Source: Pyrodictiaceae archaeon (GTDB lineage Archaea > Thermoproteota > Thermoprotei_A > Sulfolobales > WANQ01). Taken from it: a stretch of DNA of 64,000 nt. The position numbers and the translations under genes were made by a program. Under the pieces are notes generated by a model, which worked only from the letters and a program-made list of their open reading frames with translations, searched no databases and was not told the DNA's origin. The DNA is taken from the NCBI GenBank assembly GCA_015521735.1, contig WANQ01000010.1, positions 37,927-101,926 on the forward strand. The letters are read 5' to 3'. This document shows, piece after piece, positions 20,172 to 30,002 of this stretch (position 1 is its first letter; each line of letters opens with the position of its first letter).

Positions 20172-20948
20172 TCAAGTCTTCTCTTTTATAGCCTTAACCA
20201 ATGCTGCTGTTGAACCTAGGTCACCAGTAGCCATAGATGATACTACTATTAAGTTCTTCTCACGTGCTATCTCAATTAGCGTTTGCAGTTCTCTTAGCCT
20301 TAGCGCTACCGGGTGTTTCTCATAGAATTCTGCTGCTTCAGCCATTATCTTAGCTGCTTGTTTTTCACCTTCAGCTTCTATTACACGAGCTCTTCTCCAT
20401 CTTTCAGCTTCAGCTTGCTTAGCCATAGCTCTTAGCATTGATTCAGGTAATCTAACCTCCTTTATTGTTACGGCTGTAACCTTTATGCCCCATGGATCAG
20501 TTAGTTCATCCAATATTCTTTGTAGCTTCTTGTTAAGCTCTTCACGTCTAGTTAATAGATCGTCTAATTCAACTTGGCCGACGATGTCTCTTAACGTTGT
20601 TTGAGCAAGCATCAGTACTGCATAGTGATAGTTCTCTACGTTTATTACAGCTTTAATCGGATCCTGTACTCTATAGTATACTACTGCATCTACCTCAACT
20701 GTTACGTTGTCACGAGTTATTATTCTCTGGACAGGTACATCTACAGCTACTACACGTAGATCCACTCTAACGAGGTTATCTATACCAGGTATTATGAAGA
20801 ATATACCTGGACCCTTAGCACCTAATAGTCTCCCTAATCTGAAGATAACAGCTCTTTCATATTCTCTGACAATCTTTATAGACATTGCAGCAAATATTAA
20901 TGCTATCATTGCAATAATTATTGTAGGTACAAGGAATGCGCCATCCAT
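20172..20948 (-). CDS. Stomatin/SPFH-domain protein
   Basis: REYERAVIFRLGRLLGAKGPGIFFIIPGIDNLVRVDLRV; start adjusted to ATG 20948. Confidence 0.85.
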   Translation of the reverse strand: MDGAFLVPTIIIAMIALIFAAMSIKIVREYERAVIFRLGRLLGAKGPGIFFIIPGIDNLVRVDLRVVAVDVPVQRIITRDNVTVEVDAVVYYRVQDPIKAVINVENYHYAVLMLAQTTLRDIVGQVELDDLLTRREELNKKLQRILDELTDPWGIKVTAVTIKEVRLPESMLRAMAKQAEAERWRRARVIEAEGEKQAAKIMAEAAEFYEKHPVALRLRELQTLIEIAREKNLIVVSSMATGDLGSTAALVKAIKEKT

Positions 20949-21058
20949 ATCTCTTAACCCATACCTTTTTCTCTGAACTAGTATAGCTATAAGAACCCTA
21001 ATATACGATTCGTACTGAAAACTTAAACCTAGATGAATGTGTAGAGGAGCTATTAAAC

Positions 21059-21514
21059 ATGGATAGAAGTGATACAGTAAAGCGTAGGAGAAGAGCGTTT
21101 CAAAGAGAGCGCGAACTAGTAAAGTTGTTGTGGAAGAAAGGCTTTGCTTGTATGCGTGCACCAGCTAGTGGTAGTAAGGCTAAGAGAACAGTATATCCCG
21201 ACATAGTAGCTATTTGGAAGGGTAAAGTATTCGTTTTTGAAGTAAAGACGTCTGAGAGAAAGCGTACAATATATGTACCTAAACATCAAGTAGACAAGTT
21301 AAAGGAATTCGCTACTAGAGCTGGAGGACGTGCTTTCATAGCTGTTAAAATCATAGGCGTAAACATGTCTTGGAGATTCATACCCATAGAGAAATTATTG
21401 CATACTAGTAGTGGAAACTATAAGATTACTGAAGAACTACTTGAGCAGGGATTAGAGTTAAGTGACTTACTAAGAGAGGCAGGCATGGTTAAGGATATAA
21501 CAAGTTATTGGTGA
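21059..21514 (+). CDS. hjc: Holliday junction resolvase Hjc
   Basis: RERELVKLLWKKGFACMRAPASGSKAKRTVYPDIVAIWKGKVFVFEVKTSE. Confidence 0.9.
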   Translation: MDRSDTVKRRRRAFQRERELVKLLWKKGFACMRAPASGSKAKRTVYPDIVAIWKGKVFVFEVKTSERKRTIYVPKHQVDKLKEFATRAGGRAFIAVKIIGVNMSWRFIPIEKLLHTSSGNYKITEELLEQGLELSDLLREAGMVKDITSYW

Positions 21515-21519
21515 AATAG

Positions 21520-21672
21520 TTGAAGTATTGTAGTAGGTGTGGTTTAGTATACTTAGATGAAAGCTATGTATACTGTATTTGGTGTGGTCTTAAGCTTACT
21601 GTAAAAGAACGTAAACGGGATACAAGCAATGAAACACTATTACTCAACTCTAAATCTAATGTTTACCCCTAG
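21520..21672 (+). CDS. 50-aa zinc-ribbon-like protein
   Basis: Not in ORF track; TTG start, MKYCSRCGLVYLDESYVYCIWCGLKLTVKERKRDTSNETLLLNSKSNVYP; two CxxC. Confidence 0.5.
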   Translation: MKYCSRCGLVYLDESYVYCIWCGLKLTVKERKRDTSNETLLLNSKSNVYP

Positions 21673-23217
21673 CTTTCTTTCAAGCTTCTTTAACTTCTTA
21701 ACCCTCCTCATAGCAACCTTTGCAGCATCCCTAGGTACAGTAACTATGACTGTATTACCCGTTAATTCTACTTGAGCTTCTGGTATTAGTCGTTCTATCT
21801 CCTTTACAATCTTTGACTCTATAGCTGACCTCTTAACTCTACCAACAGGTACAACCATTGTTTGTTCTCCAAACGTGTATATCTCGTATTCTAGTTGGCC
21901 TGTAAGGAAGTCTCTTACCTCTACTACTGGTCTAGCAAGCTCTGCTTCCCTTAAACCAGTAGGTAGCTTTACTGTCATTTGTAGTTCATAGACTTTGCTT
22001 ACTCTACCTTTTTCTATGAATATTACTGTATCTATGATACTCGGTATCATTCCAAGTTCTACTCTCCTAATGAACCTCTGAATTGCATCTATTGGTGTAG
22101 TAGCATGCACTACTCCTATCATACCTATACCTGCAAGTCTTAGATCAACGTATAAGTTGAAGTCCTCGTCATTCCTCATTTCATCAAACACGGTGTAGTC
22201 TGGTCTACTAAGTAGCAGTATATCGTGTAATTCCTCACTTGTACCATAGGTTTTAGAGTACTGTGTTATTTCGGGTGGTAGTCTCATGTCTCTTGGCGAC
22301 TCAATTGTTTTAACTATCTTACCCTTCCTCATATAGTATTCTGCTAGTGCTTGAGCAAAAGTAGTTTTACCCATACCAGGTGCTCCTGCTATAAGAATTC
22401 CTTCAGCTCTTTCCTCAAGTCTAGCAATAAGCTTAGAGGGTAGGTTGTAGTCTTCTAGTCTAAGCTTAACTAATGGTCTAACAGCTGTTATTTCCCAACC
22501 CTCACTTAGAGGAGGCCTAGTAACTACTATTCTATACTCTCCTAACTGTATAATTGTTGATCCAGGCCTATCTATTTCTATAAAGCCGTCAGGCCTCCTC
22601 TTCGCTGCTTCTATTACTTCCCGCGTTATTTCTTCTAGTTCTTCTCTACTCATAGGCCTTGAGCCTAGCTCAACGAATTTCCATTCACCTGGTCTACCTT
22701 TCTTTGCTTTAGGTGGTGTTCCTTCCTTTAGATGTATACTCATTGTTTCTTCGTCAAAGAATTCTTCTAGTTTTAGTCTTTCCCTATGCATTGGAGGTAT
22801 ATAGAGGACTCTCATACCCATGGCACGTGCTACTTCTGCTTGAACTTTATCTCCCGTAACCAGTATTGCATTGTTTTCATAAGCATAGTCTCTTATTAAC
22901 GCGTCTATTGCCCCCGCATGAGCCATTCTTATATCACTAGCCCTAGGTTTTTCGCCACCAATGTCTATGGATACTAGTCCTTGTGATGCTAGTTCTCTAA
23001 GCCTAATTATTTCTTCTAATCCAGCAAAACCTGTCATACGTCCTTGATTTGCCTGGTGCTCTAGTTCTGCTAATACTGCTCTATGGATTATTATTCTTCC
23101 CTTAATCTTACCTTGCCTTACAAGTTTACTAACTACACCTTCTATCAATACGCTAGTATCAGGTACGTATACTTCCTCCTTTACACCTGCTACTGGTAAA
23201 GTATACATTGACTTCAA
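21640..23217 (-). CDS. PIN-domain ATPase, PINA-like (PIN + VirB11/PilT-like ATPase + KH-like)
   Basis: VPDTSVLIEGVVSKLV PIN start; GAPGMGKTTFAQALAEYY Walker A. Confidence 0.85.
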   Translation of the reverse strand: MKSMYTLPVAGVKEEVYVPDTSVLIEGVVSKLVRQGKIKGRIIIHRAVLAELEHQANQGRMTGFAGLEEIIRLRELASQGLVSIDIGGEKPRASDIRMAHAGAIDALIRDYAYENNAILVTGDKVQAEVARAMGMRVLYIPPMHRERLKLEEFFDEETMSIHLKEGTPPKAKKGRPGEWKFVELGSRPMSREELEEITREVIEAAKRRPDGFIEIDRPGSTIIQLGEYRIVVTRPPLSEGWEITAVRPLVKLRLEDYNLPSKLIARLEERAEGILIAGAPGMGKTTFAQALAEYYMRKGKIVKTIESPRDMRLPPEITQYSKTYGTSEELHDILLLSRPDYTVFDEMRNDEDFNLYVDLRLAGIGMIGVVHATTPIDAIQRFIRRVELGMIPSIIDTVIFIEKGRVSKVYELQMTVKLPTGLREAELARPVVEVRDFLTGQLEYEIYTFGEQTMVVPVGRVKRSAIESKIVKEIERLIPEAQVELTGNTVIVTVPRDAAKVAMRRVKKLKKLERKLGVNIRFRVE

Positions 23218-23375
23218 TCTACACTAGTACCCCACATTATTCTATTTTCTAGTGGTAGGGGTCTGGAGTAGAGGGTAATAAACTAAGATTGCTCTTAAAC
23301 ACCAAATTGATTTATCTAAAAAGCTTTTAAGCCTTAGAAGCTTAGGTGAGGTCATACTGTCAAGTAAGATAGAGG

Positions 23376-23684
23376 TTGGTGTACGTATTGGGTAAACGCA
23401 AGCAAACTAGTAGTAAGGAAACATATGTGAGTAAGAGTGATAGAAGTATAACTAAGCAAGCACTATATGATTCACATGCCACAGAGGAATTAGTTGACCG
23501 TGTTAGAAGAGATGTTAGGAGAGGCCAGTATAGCTACTTAACACCATACCTGGTTTCCGAGAAGTACTCAATATCATTGAGTACTGCAAAGAAGATTCTA
23601 AGAGAACTCGTTAACGATGGCATGATAGAACTGTTCTCGCCAGGTAGGCGTTCACCAGTGTATGTACCGATTAGACGACGTTAA
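23376..23684 (+). CDS. Ribosomal protein S25e family
   Basis: LTPYLVSEKYSISLSTAKKILRELVNDGMIELFSPGRRSPVYVP. Confidence 0.75.
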   Translation: MVYVLGKRKQTSSKETYVSKSDRSITKQALYDSHATEELVDRVRRDVRRGQYSYLTPYLVSEKYSISLSTAKKILRELVNDGMIELFSPGRRSPVYVPIRRR

Positions 23685-23709
23685 GGAATATTGTTGCCGG
23701 ATTAGAGCG

Positions 23710-26028
23710 TCAACTATTTTTAAGTAGTAGTGCTTTAGCTACGGCTATTTGTCCAGTACTAATTCCTCCATCACCTCTAGGAAGCTTCTCGTTAACTAAT
23801 AGTATAGCACTACTATCTCTTACAGCATCCTCTATACCAGTCATTATATACTCATTGACTGCTACACCTCCAGATACAATTATCTTTCTTCTCCTACGAT
23901 TAGTGTGTCTTACAGCTATTTTGCCTAGGGTATAGCCTAGCCAGTACTGTACCCCGTAAGCTATACTTTTTGTGCTAACACCTCTACTCATTAAGTCGAT
24001 TATATCAAATATCACGTCAGATACAGCTATAATTTCTACACCGTTATTACTGTAGACTGGGAACTCTATAGTTATATTGCTTGGTTCTGCATGTTCTTCT
24101 AATTTTATAGCTGGCTCGCCTTCATAAGTTCTATGCCACGATATACCTAGTAATGTTGATATTGCATCCAAGAATCTACCAGTACTTGATGTTAAAGGCC
24201 TACCTTGCATAGCTTGTTTTAATGCTATCTTAGCTTCTAGTTCTCCTCCAGGTATTTTCTCTATTAGTCCTAGTTTTCTAGCAGTTGCCAATGCTTCTTC
24301 ATATCCTAGTTTAGAGTAAAGTATACTTAACGCGTATCTTGCTGGATATATTGTTGATCTATCTCCACCAGGTAGTACATGGTATTCTAGGTGTCCTATT
24401 CTACGATAACTAGTATATGTCGCTATGAATACTTCGCCTCCCCAAATAGCACCGTCATCTCCATACCCTACTCCATCCATGGCTATACCTACTACTTCTT
24501 CATCTAATGGAACATCATGTTCTGCCATAACCGAAGCTATGTGTGCATGATGGTGTTGAACCGTTATGTGGATCGCATTGTTTGCTTCAGCTATTTCCTT
24601 AGCTAAGATTGTTGTAGGATATGAAGGATGCTTGTCTGAGACTATTACTGCTTCATTGTATTTAATACCATATGATTTTAATAGGAATTCTATTGCTTGT
24701 TTTAGATAATCAATTGTTTCCTTGTTTTCGCAGTCGCCTATGTATTGTGTTGGAATAATGTATTCTTCTACTCCGATACCTCCAGTATTCTGTAATAGTG
24801 CTCCAAAAGCTATTATTGGCTGTGGTGTCTTCACGCTCGTCTTAATCCATAAAGGTGCATATCCTCTACTTCTCCTTAGAAATGCTATTTTACTTCTTGT
24901 TATCCTTAGAACACTATCATCAACTCTATTCACTATTCTCCTATTATGTAATAGAAAGTAGTCGACAAAGTCCCTAAGCTTTGATAGCGCGCATTCATTA
25001 GTTGTACACATTGGTTCTCCTGGAGGATTACCGCTAGTCATTATGAGGAACTTATCTCGTGTATCCATTAGTAGTAGGTAATGTAATGGCGAGTAAGCTA
25101 TCATTACACCTAGCTTACGTAGACCTGGAGCTACATATTTTGAAATAGGTGCATCTTTTCTCATAGGAGCTATTACTATTGGAGCATGTATACTATCTAG
25201 TACTCTGACTACACGTTCATCTAATTCTATTAGCTTACTAGCAATCTCTACATTAAGTGCCATAACCGCGAATGGTTTTTGAGGTCTTCTTTTACGTTTC
25301 CTTAACTTTAATACTACTTCGTCGGTACTTGCGAGAGCAGCTATATGGAATCCTCCTATACCTTTTACGCCGACAATATAGCCTTCGTCTATTAGTTTAG
25401 CTGCTGTCGATATAGGGTCTTCTACTTCTATTTTATTTCCATGTTTATCTGAAAGCCATACTCTTGGACCACATTTAGGACATGATATTCCTTGTGCATG
25501 GTATCTTCTTATATTTAATACATCATTGTATTCGCTTAAGCAATCACTACAGAGGGGGAAGTCTCTCATACTAGTGTTTTCTCTATCATATGGTATTTTC
25601 TCGATGATGCTGAATCTAGGTCCACACCAAGCACAGGAATTGAATGGGTACCTATATCTCCTATCATTAGGATTAAGTATTTCCTCTAAACAATACTTGC
25701 ACATTGCAAAATCGGGTGGAATTTGTGACAATAATGTCCTAATACGCCCGCTTTTCTCTATTCTAAAACTGGTATAGCCTTTAGGTTTATCCTCTACTAT
25801 TTCAATATAATCTATTATTGCGGGTGGAGGTTTTTTAGAAAACAATAATCTAAGGAATAAGTTTATTGAGTTAGTGTCTCCTTCTACGTGTATTTCGACT
25901 TCGCTACCTCCTAGGTTTCTACAATAACCTGTAATTTTGGATTCTAGTGCTATCCTATGTATGAATGGTCTAAAGCCTACACCTTGTACTAGTCCTGATA
26001 CTTTTACCTTGAACGCCTTAGCCTTCAC
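23710..26028 (-). CDS. hypF: Carbamoyltransferase HypF
   Basis: Acylphosphatase VSGLVQGVGFRPFIHR; zinc fingers; YrdC-like and HHHAHIASVMAEH. Confidence 0.95.
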   Translation of the reverse strand: MKAKAFKVKVSGLVQGVGFRPFIHRIALESKITGYCRNLGGSEVEIHVEGDTNSINLFLRLLFSKKPPPAIIDYIEIVEDKPKGYTSFRIEKSGRIRTLLSQIPPDFAMCKYCLEEILNPNDRRYRYPFNSCAWCGPRFSIIEKIPYDRENTSMRDFPLCSDCLSEYNDVLNIRRYHAQGISCPKCGPRVWLSDKHGNKIEVEDPISTAAKLIDEGYIVGVKGIGGFHIAALASTDEVVLKLRKRKRRPQKPFAVMALNVEIASKLIELDERVVRVLDSIHAPIVIAPMRKDAPISKYVAPGLRKLGVMIAYSPLHYLLLMDTRDKFLIMTSGNPPGEPMCTTNECALSKLRDFVDYFLLHNRRIVNRVDDSVLRITRSKIAFLRRSRGYAPLWIKTSVKTPQPIIAFGALLQNTGGIGVEEYIIPTQYIGDCENKETIDYLKQAIEFLLKSYGIKYNEAVIVSDKHPSYPTTILAKEIAEANNAIHITVQHHHAHIASVMAEHDVPLDEEVVGIAMDGVGYGDDGAIWGGEVFIATYTSYRRIGHLEYHVLPGGDRSTIYPARYALSILYSKLGYEEALATARKLGLIEKIPGGELEAKIALKQAMQGRPLTSSTGRFLDAISTLLGISWHRTYEGEPAIKLEEHAEPSNITIEFPVYSNNGVEIIAVSDVIFDIIDLMSRGVSTKSIAYGVQYWLGYTLGKIAVRHTNRRRRKIIVSGGVAVNEYIMTGIEDAVRDSSAILLVNEKLPRGDGGISTGQIAVAKALLLKNS

Positions 26029-26135
26029 TATGACCTATGCCTCCCTACTTTAACGCCGTTATATACTCTTATATTTTTTAGCCACCTACACTGACTAGTG
26101 TACTGCTAGACTAGGTCTATAAGGCTGGATTCAAG

Positions 26136-26390
26136 ATGTGTTTGGGTGTTCCAGGAGTAGTAGTGAAGATAAAGGATCATGAAGCTGTAGTAGACTTTGG
26201 TGGAGTTAGAAAAACTGTTGATGCATTCCTAGTTGAGGATCTTAAACCTGGTGACTACGTTATAGTGCATGCTGGAGCCATAATAGCGAAGATTAGTGAA
26301 GAAGAATTCAAGTTAATTAAAGAAGCATTTGACGAGTTATTAAAGGCTTACGAGGAAATGCTTGCAAAACCTAGATCTAATCAAAGGTGA
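26136..26390 (+). CDS. hypC: Hydrogenase maturation protein HypC
   Basis: MCLGVPGVVVKI N-terminus. Confidence 0.95.
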   Translation: MCLGVPGVVVKIKDHEAVVDFGGVRKTVDAFLVEDLKPGDYVIVHAGAIIAKISEEEFKLIKEAFDELLKAYEEMLAKPRSNQR

Positions 26391-26396
26391 TGTCGT

Positions 26397-27422
26397 ATGT
26401 ATGTTGATAAAATAACTTTAGCGCATGGAGCAGGAGGCTATGAAACTAGTTTGCTTATACACGAATTATTTGTGAAAGTGTTTAAGCTAAAGAATATAGG
26501 AGACGGTATAGGATTAAACGAATTAGATGATTCAGCAACCATACCTATAGGTAATGGTAAAAGCTTGGCCATTACAGTCGATTCTTATACGGTTAAACCA
26601 GTATTCTTTCCCGGAGGAGACATAGGAAAACTTGCTGCTAGTGGAACAATAAATGATTTAGCAGTTATTGGTGCTGAACCCATAGCTTTCATGGACTCCA
26701 TAGTTGTTGAAGAAGGATTTCCATTAAAGGATTTGAAGAAAATAATTAACTCATACAAAAGCATATTAGACGAATACCATATAGCCTTACTTGGCGGCGA
26801 CTTTAAAGTAATGCCCAAGGATTCTCTTGACCAAGTAATATTTACAAGTATTGGCATAGGCTTAGTAGATGGTAGGCCCTTAGTAGATAGTAATGTTGAG
26901 CCAGGAGATGTAATAGTTGTTACAGGCCCCATAGGTAGCCATGGTGCTGCAATACTTGCATCACAGCTAGGCTTAGAAGATGTTGAAGTTAGAAGTGATT
27001 GTAGACCTATTCTACCAGCTATAAGGATAGCAAAGAAGCTTAACGCGATTAAGGCTGCTAAAGACCCTACGCGTGGAGGAATCGCAATGGCTTTAAACGA
27101 GTTTGCACAGAAATCCCATGTCGACATAATTGTTTATGAGGAGAAAATACCGGTAAAAGAGGAGGTTAAGGCTCTAGCTGAAATGACAGGTGTAGACGTG
27201 TATGCTCTAGCCTCTGAAGGACAAGCACTAATAGTTACCAGTAGTGATAGAGCTAATGAACTAGTAGAAGCTCTTAGACGAAACGGTTTCAGGGAAGCAG
27301 AAATAATAGGTGAAGCACGTAGGCCTATAGGACATAAACCACGTGTTTACCTCAAGACACTTATTGGTGGTACAAGAGTACTTGAGGTACCTAGAGGTGA
27401 GCTCGTCCCAAGGATATGTTAA
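26397..27422 (+). CDS. hypE: Hydrogenase maturation protein HypE
   Basis: LAHGAGGYETSLLI; C-terminal PRIC (HypE-type PRxC). Confidence 0.95.
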   Translation: MYVDKITLAHGAGGYETSLLIHELFVKVFKLKNIGDGIGLNELDDSATIPIGNGKSLAITVDSYTVKPVFFPGGDIGKLAASGTINDLAVIGAEPIAFMDSIVVEEGFPLKDLKKIINSYKSILDEYHIALLGGDFKVMPKDSLDQVIFTSIGIGLVDGRPLVDSNVEPGDVIVVTGPIGSHGAAILASQLGLEDVEVRSDCRPILPAIRIAKKLNAIKAAKDPTRGGIAMALNEFAQKSHVDIIVYEEKIPVKEEVKALAEMTGVDVYALASEGQALIVTSSDRANELVEALRRNGFREAEIIGEARRPIGHKPRVYLKTLIGGTRVLEVPRGELVPRIC

Positions 27423-28533
27423 ACGTGCACTAAGCCTACAAAAGATATTGTTAAAGTACCGTGATCCCTTACTAGCCCGTAAACTAGTTGACCGTATCCA
27501 TGACTTATCTAGACGAGTTGACGATAAAGTAGTGATAATGAATTTCTGTGGAACACATGAACACACTATAACATACTATGGCATAAGAAGCTTAATGCCT
27601 GCAAACATAGAACTAGTTGCTGGACCTGGATGCCCTGTATGTGTCACACCTTCTAGGATAATAGACTATGCTATAAAACTTGCCTTAGATGAAGGCGTAA
27701 TAGTATATACTTATGGCGATATGTATAAGGTACCAGGCACAAAATATAGTCTAGCTCAAGCTAAAAGCCTTGGAGCTAACGTAAGAGTAGTATATGGGTT
27801 CAATGATGCTGTTAAACAAGCACGAAGCGATAGAAGAGAATCCGTATTTGTAGGAGTAGGGTTCGAGACAACGATGCCTACTGTTGCATCACAAATATAT
27901 ATTGGGAATGTACCAGAGAACTTAGCCATAATACCAGCCTATAAGCTTACACCACCTATATTGAAGTATATGCTAGGTAGAGGGGATATAAGAATTGATG
28001 GAATAATCCTGCCAGGCCACGTATCAACAATAATAGGTGTTGAATCATGGCTTTTCCTTGAAGGAATAGTACCATCAGTTATCTCTGGGTTTGAGCCAAT
28101 AGATATCTTAATATCCATATACATAATTCTTAAACAACTCGTAAACCATGAACGTAGAGTCATAAACCAATATAGACGAGTCGTCCAGTTTAAAGGCAAC
28201 GTTAAGGCCAGAAAGATAATGAGCGAGGTCTTCAATATAGTTGATGCTGATTGGAGAGGAATAGGCCTTGTCCCCAAAAGCGGTGCTACATTAGCAGACA
28301 GGTATAGTAATCTTAATGCTGAGATGCGGTACCATGTAAGAATAGATAAAAGCATTGATGTAAAACCTGGATGCAAATGCGCTGACATAGTATTAGGTAA
28401 AGCCAAGCCCACTGACTGCCCCTTGTTCCTAAAAGCATGTACACCTGAAAGACCCTATGGACCATGCATGGTTTCTAGTGAAGGAACATGCCATATATGG
28501 GCTAAGTACGGTGGCTACAACGAGGTTAAATAA
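27397..28533 (+). CDS. hypD: Hydrogenase maturation protein HypD
   Basis: NFCGTHEHTI; GPGCPVCVTP; start placed at GTG 27397 (track starts 27343). Confidence 0.9.
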   Translation: MSSSQGYVKRALSLQKILLKYRDPLLARKLVDRIHDLSRRVDDKVVIMNFCGTHEHTITYYGIRSLMPANIELVAGPGCPVCVTPSRIIDYAIKLALDEGVIVYTYGDMYKVPGTKYSLAQAKSLGANVRVVYGFNDAVKQARSDRRESVFVGVGFETTMPTVASQIYIGNVPENLAIIPAYKLTPPILKYMLGRGDIRIDGIILPGHVSTIIGVESWLFLEGIVPSVISGFEPIDILISIYIILKQLVNHERRVINQYRRVVQFKGNVKARKIMSEVFNIVDADWRGIGLVPKSGATLADRYSNLNAEMRYHVRIDKSIDVKPGCKCADIVLGKAKPTDCPLFLKACTPERPYGPCMVSSEGTCHIWAKYGGYNEVK

Positions 28534-28536
28534 CTA

Positions 28537-29877
28537 ATGCATAGGTCTGACAAGGCAATCATACTGTATGCTATGAAGGATAATAGGTATAGTATTAATG
28601 CTCTAGTAGCTGCCTTAGAAAAGGATGATAACGTAGATGTAGACGTCTACATAATTGATGAAAGAAGACATACACTGCTCATAGACTTCTTGTTAAGAGC
28701 CAAGAATATATACAAGAAAATAGTGTTAGGAATAAGCTTTCTAACAACACAGATACCCTACATAGAGAAGCTCGTAGACCTAATAAGAAAGTATACGCCA
28801 GGCATAACACTTATTGCTGGAGGCCCACATCCAACAGGAGATCCCTATGGTACAATAGTAAAACTAGGCTTTGACTATGCCGCTGTAGGAGAAGGCGAAG
28901 AAACCATAAGATCCATTAGCAAAGCTCTAAGTGAGGACATGGATTTAGAAGAAGTATGCGGTATAGCTTACTTTGACGAGTCTCTAGGTAAGGTAGTAGT
29001 AAACAAGCGTTCTTGGCTAGTAAACCTAGACTCATATCCACCCTTTCCTTACTGGCGAGGTAGATTCAATCCTATAGAGATTATGCGTGGATGCCCATGG
29101 GCGTGCAAGTACTGTCAAGTATCTTTCACATTTAAGGCTAATCCTAGGTATAGAAGCATTGATTCAGTAGTATATTATTCAAGAATAATGCTACGTGAAG
29201 GATTAAAAGACCTTAGATTCATAGCACCCGATTCCTTTGCTTACATGAGCCCTAATGGTAGAAGCGTCAATTATTCAGCTCTCGAAGAACTACTTAGCAA
29301 ACTCTACGATCTTACATTAAGGTATGGTGGAAGAATATTCTATGGTACATTTCCAAGTGAAGTAAGACCCGATAATGTCGACTACGATGTAGCACGTATG
29401 GTTAAACGATACGTCTCAAATAAGTCCATTATAGTTGGAGCTCAAACTGGTAGCAATAGGTTGTTAAAGTATATTAATCGAGGACATAGCGTTGAGGACA
29501 TAATAAATGCTGTTGAAGTATTGAGTAAAGTTGGCTTTAGAGTAGACGTTGACTTCATATTCGGTCTCCCAGGAGAAACACGTGAAGACTTAGAGGAAAC
29601 ATTGAAAGTCATAGAAATACTCGTTAAAATGGGTGCACGCATACACGCACATACATTCCTACCATTACCTGGAACACCCTTCGCTGATGCACCACCAGGT
29701 AAAATCCCTAAATGGGTTAGAAAGAGATTATACCAATTACTTGGTAGAGGATTCCTTTATGGAGACTGGCTTGAACAAGAACGTGAAGCTGAACTCATAG
29801 ACTGGTATCGTAGACAGAAGATCATATTTACTGGAAGAGATCTATCAATAAATACAAAGCTAAAGTACTGTAAATAA
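28537..29877 (+). CDS. B12-binding domain radical SAM protein
   Basis: N-terminal B12-binding-like fold; MRGCPWACKYCQVSF CxxxCxxC. Confidence 0.85.
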   Translation: MHRSDKAIILYAMKDNRYSINALVAALEKDDNVDVDVYIIDERRHTLLIDFLLRAKNIYKKIVLGISFLTTQIPYIEKLVDLIRKYTPGITLIAGGPHPTGDPYGTIVKLGFDYAAVGEGEETIRSISKALSEDMDLEEVCGIAYFDESLGKVVVNKRSWLVNLDSYPPFPYWRGRFNPIEIMRGCPWACKYCQVSFTFKANPRYRSIDSVVYYSRIMLREGLKDLRFIAPDSFAYMSPNGRSVNYSALEELLSKLYDLTLRYGGRIFYGTFPSEVRPDNVDYDVARMVKRYVSNKSIIVGAQTGSNRLLKYINRGHSVEDIINAVEVLSKVGFRVDVDFIFGLPGETREDLEETLKVIEILVKMGARIHAHTFLPLPGTPFADAPPGKIPKWVRKRLYQLLGRGFLYGDWLEQEREAELIDWYRRQKIIFTGRDLSINTKLKYCK

Positions 29878-30002
29878 TACGACCTCAATACTAGGGTATC
29901 AATGGTTTTGGGAAACGAAGAGTATACCTATATTAGGTTATATTACTACTAGGTTACATTAGGGAAAACAGTACCTATAGTAAAGTAGTAAGGAGTTGAC
30001 TC

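Noticed and set aside
18709-20948. NfeD plus stomatin pair as a novel system
   Set aside because: Well-known conserved NfeD/stomatin association; ordinary.
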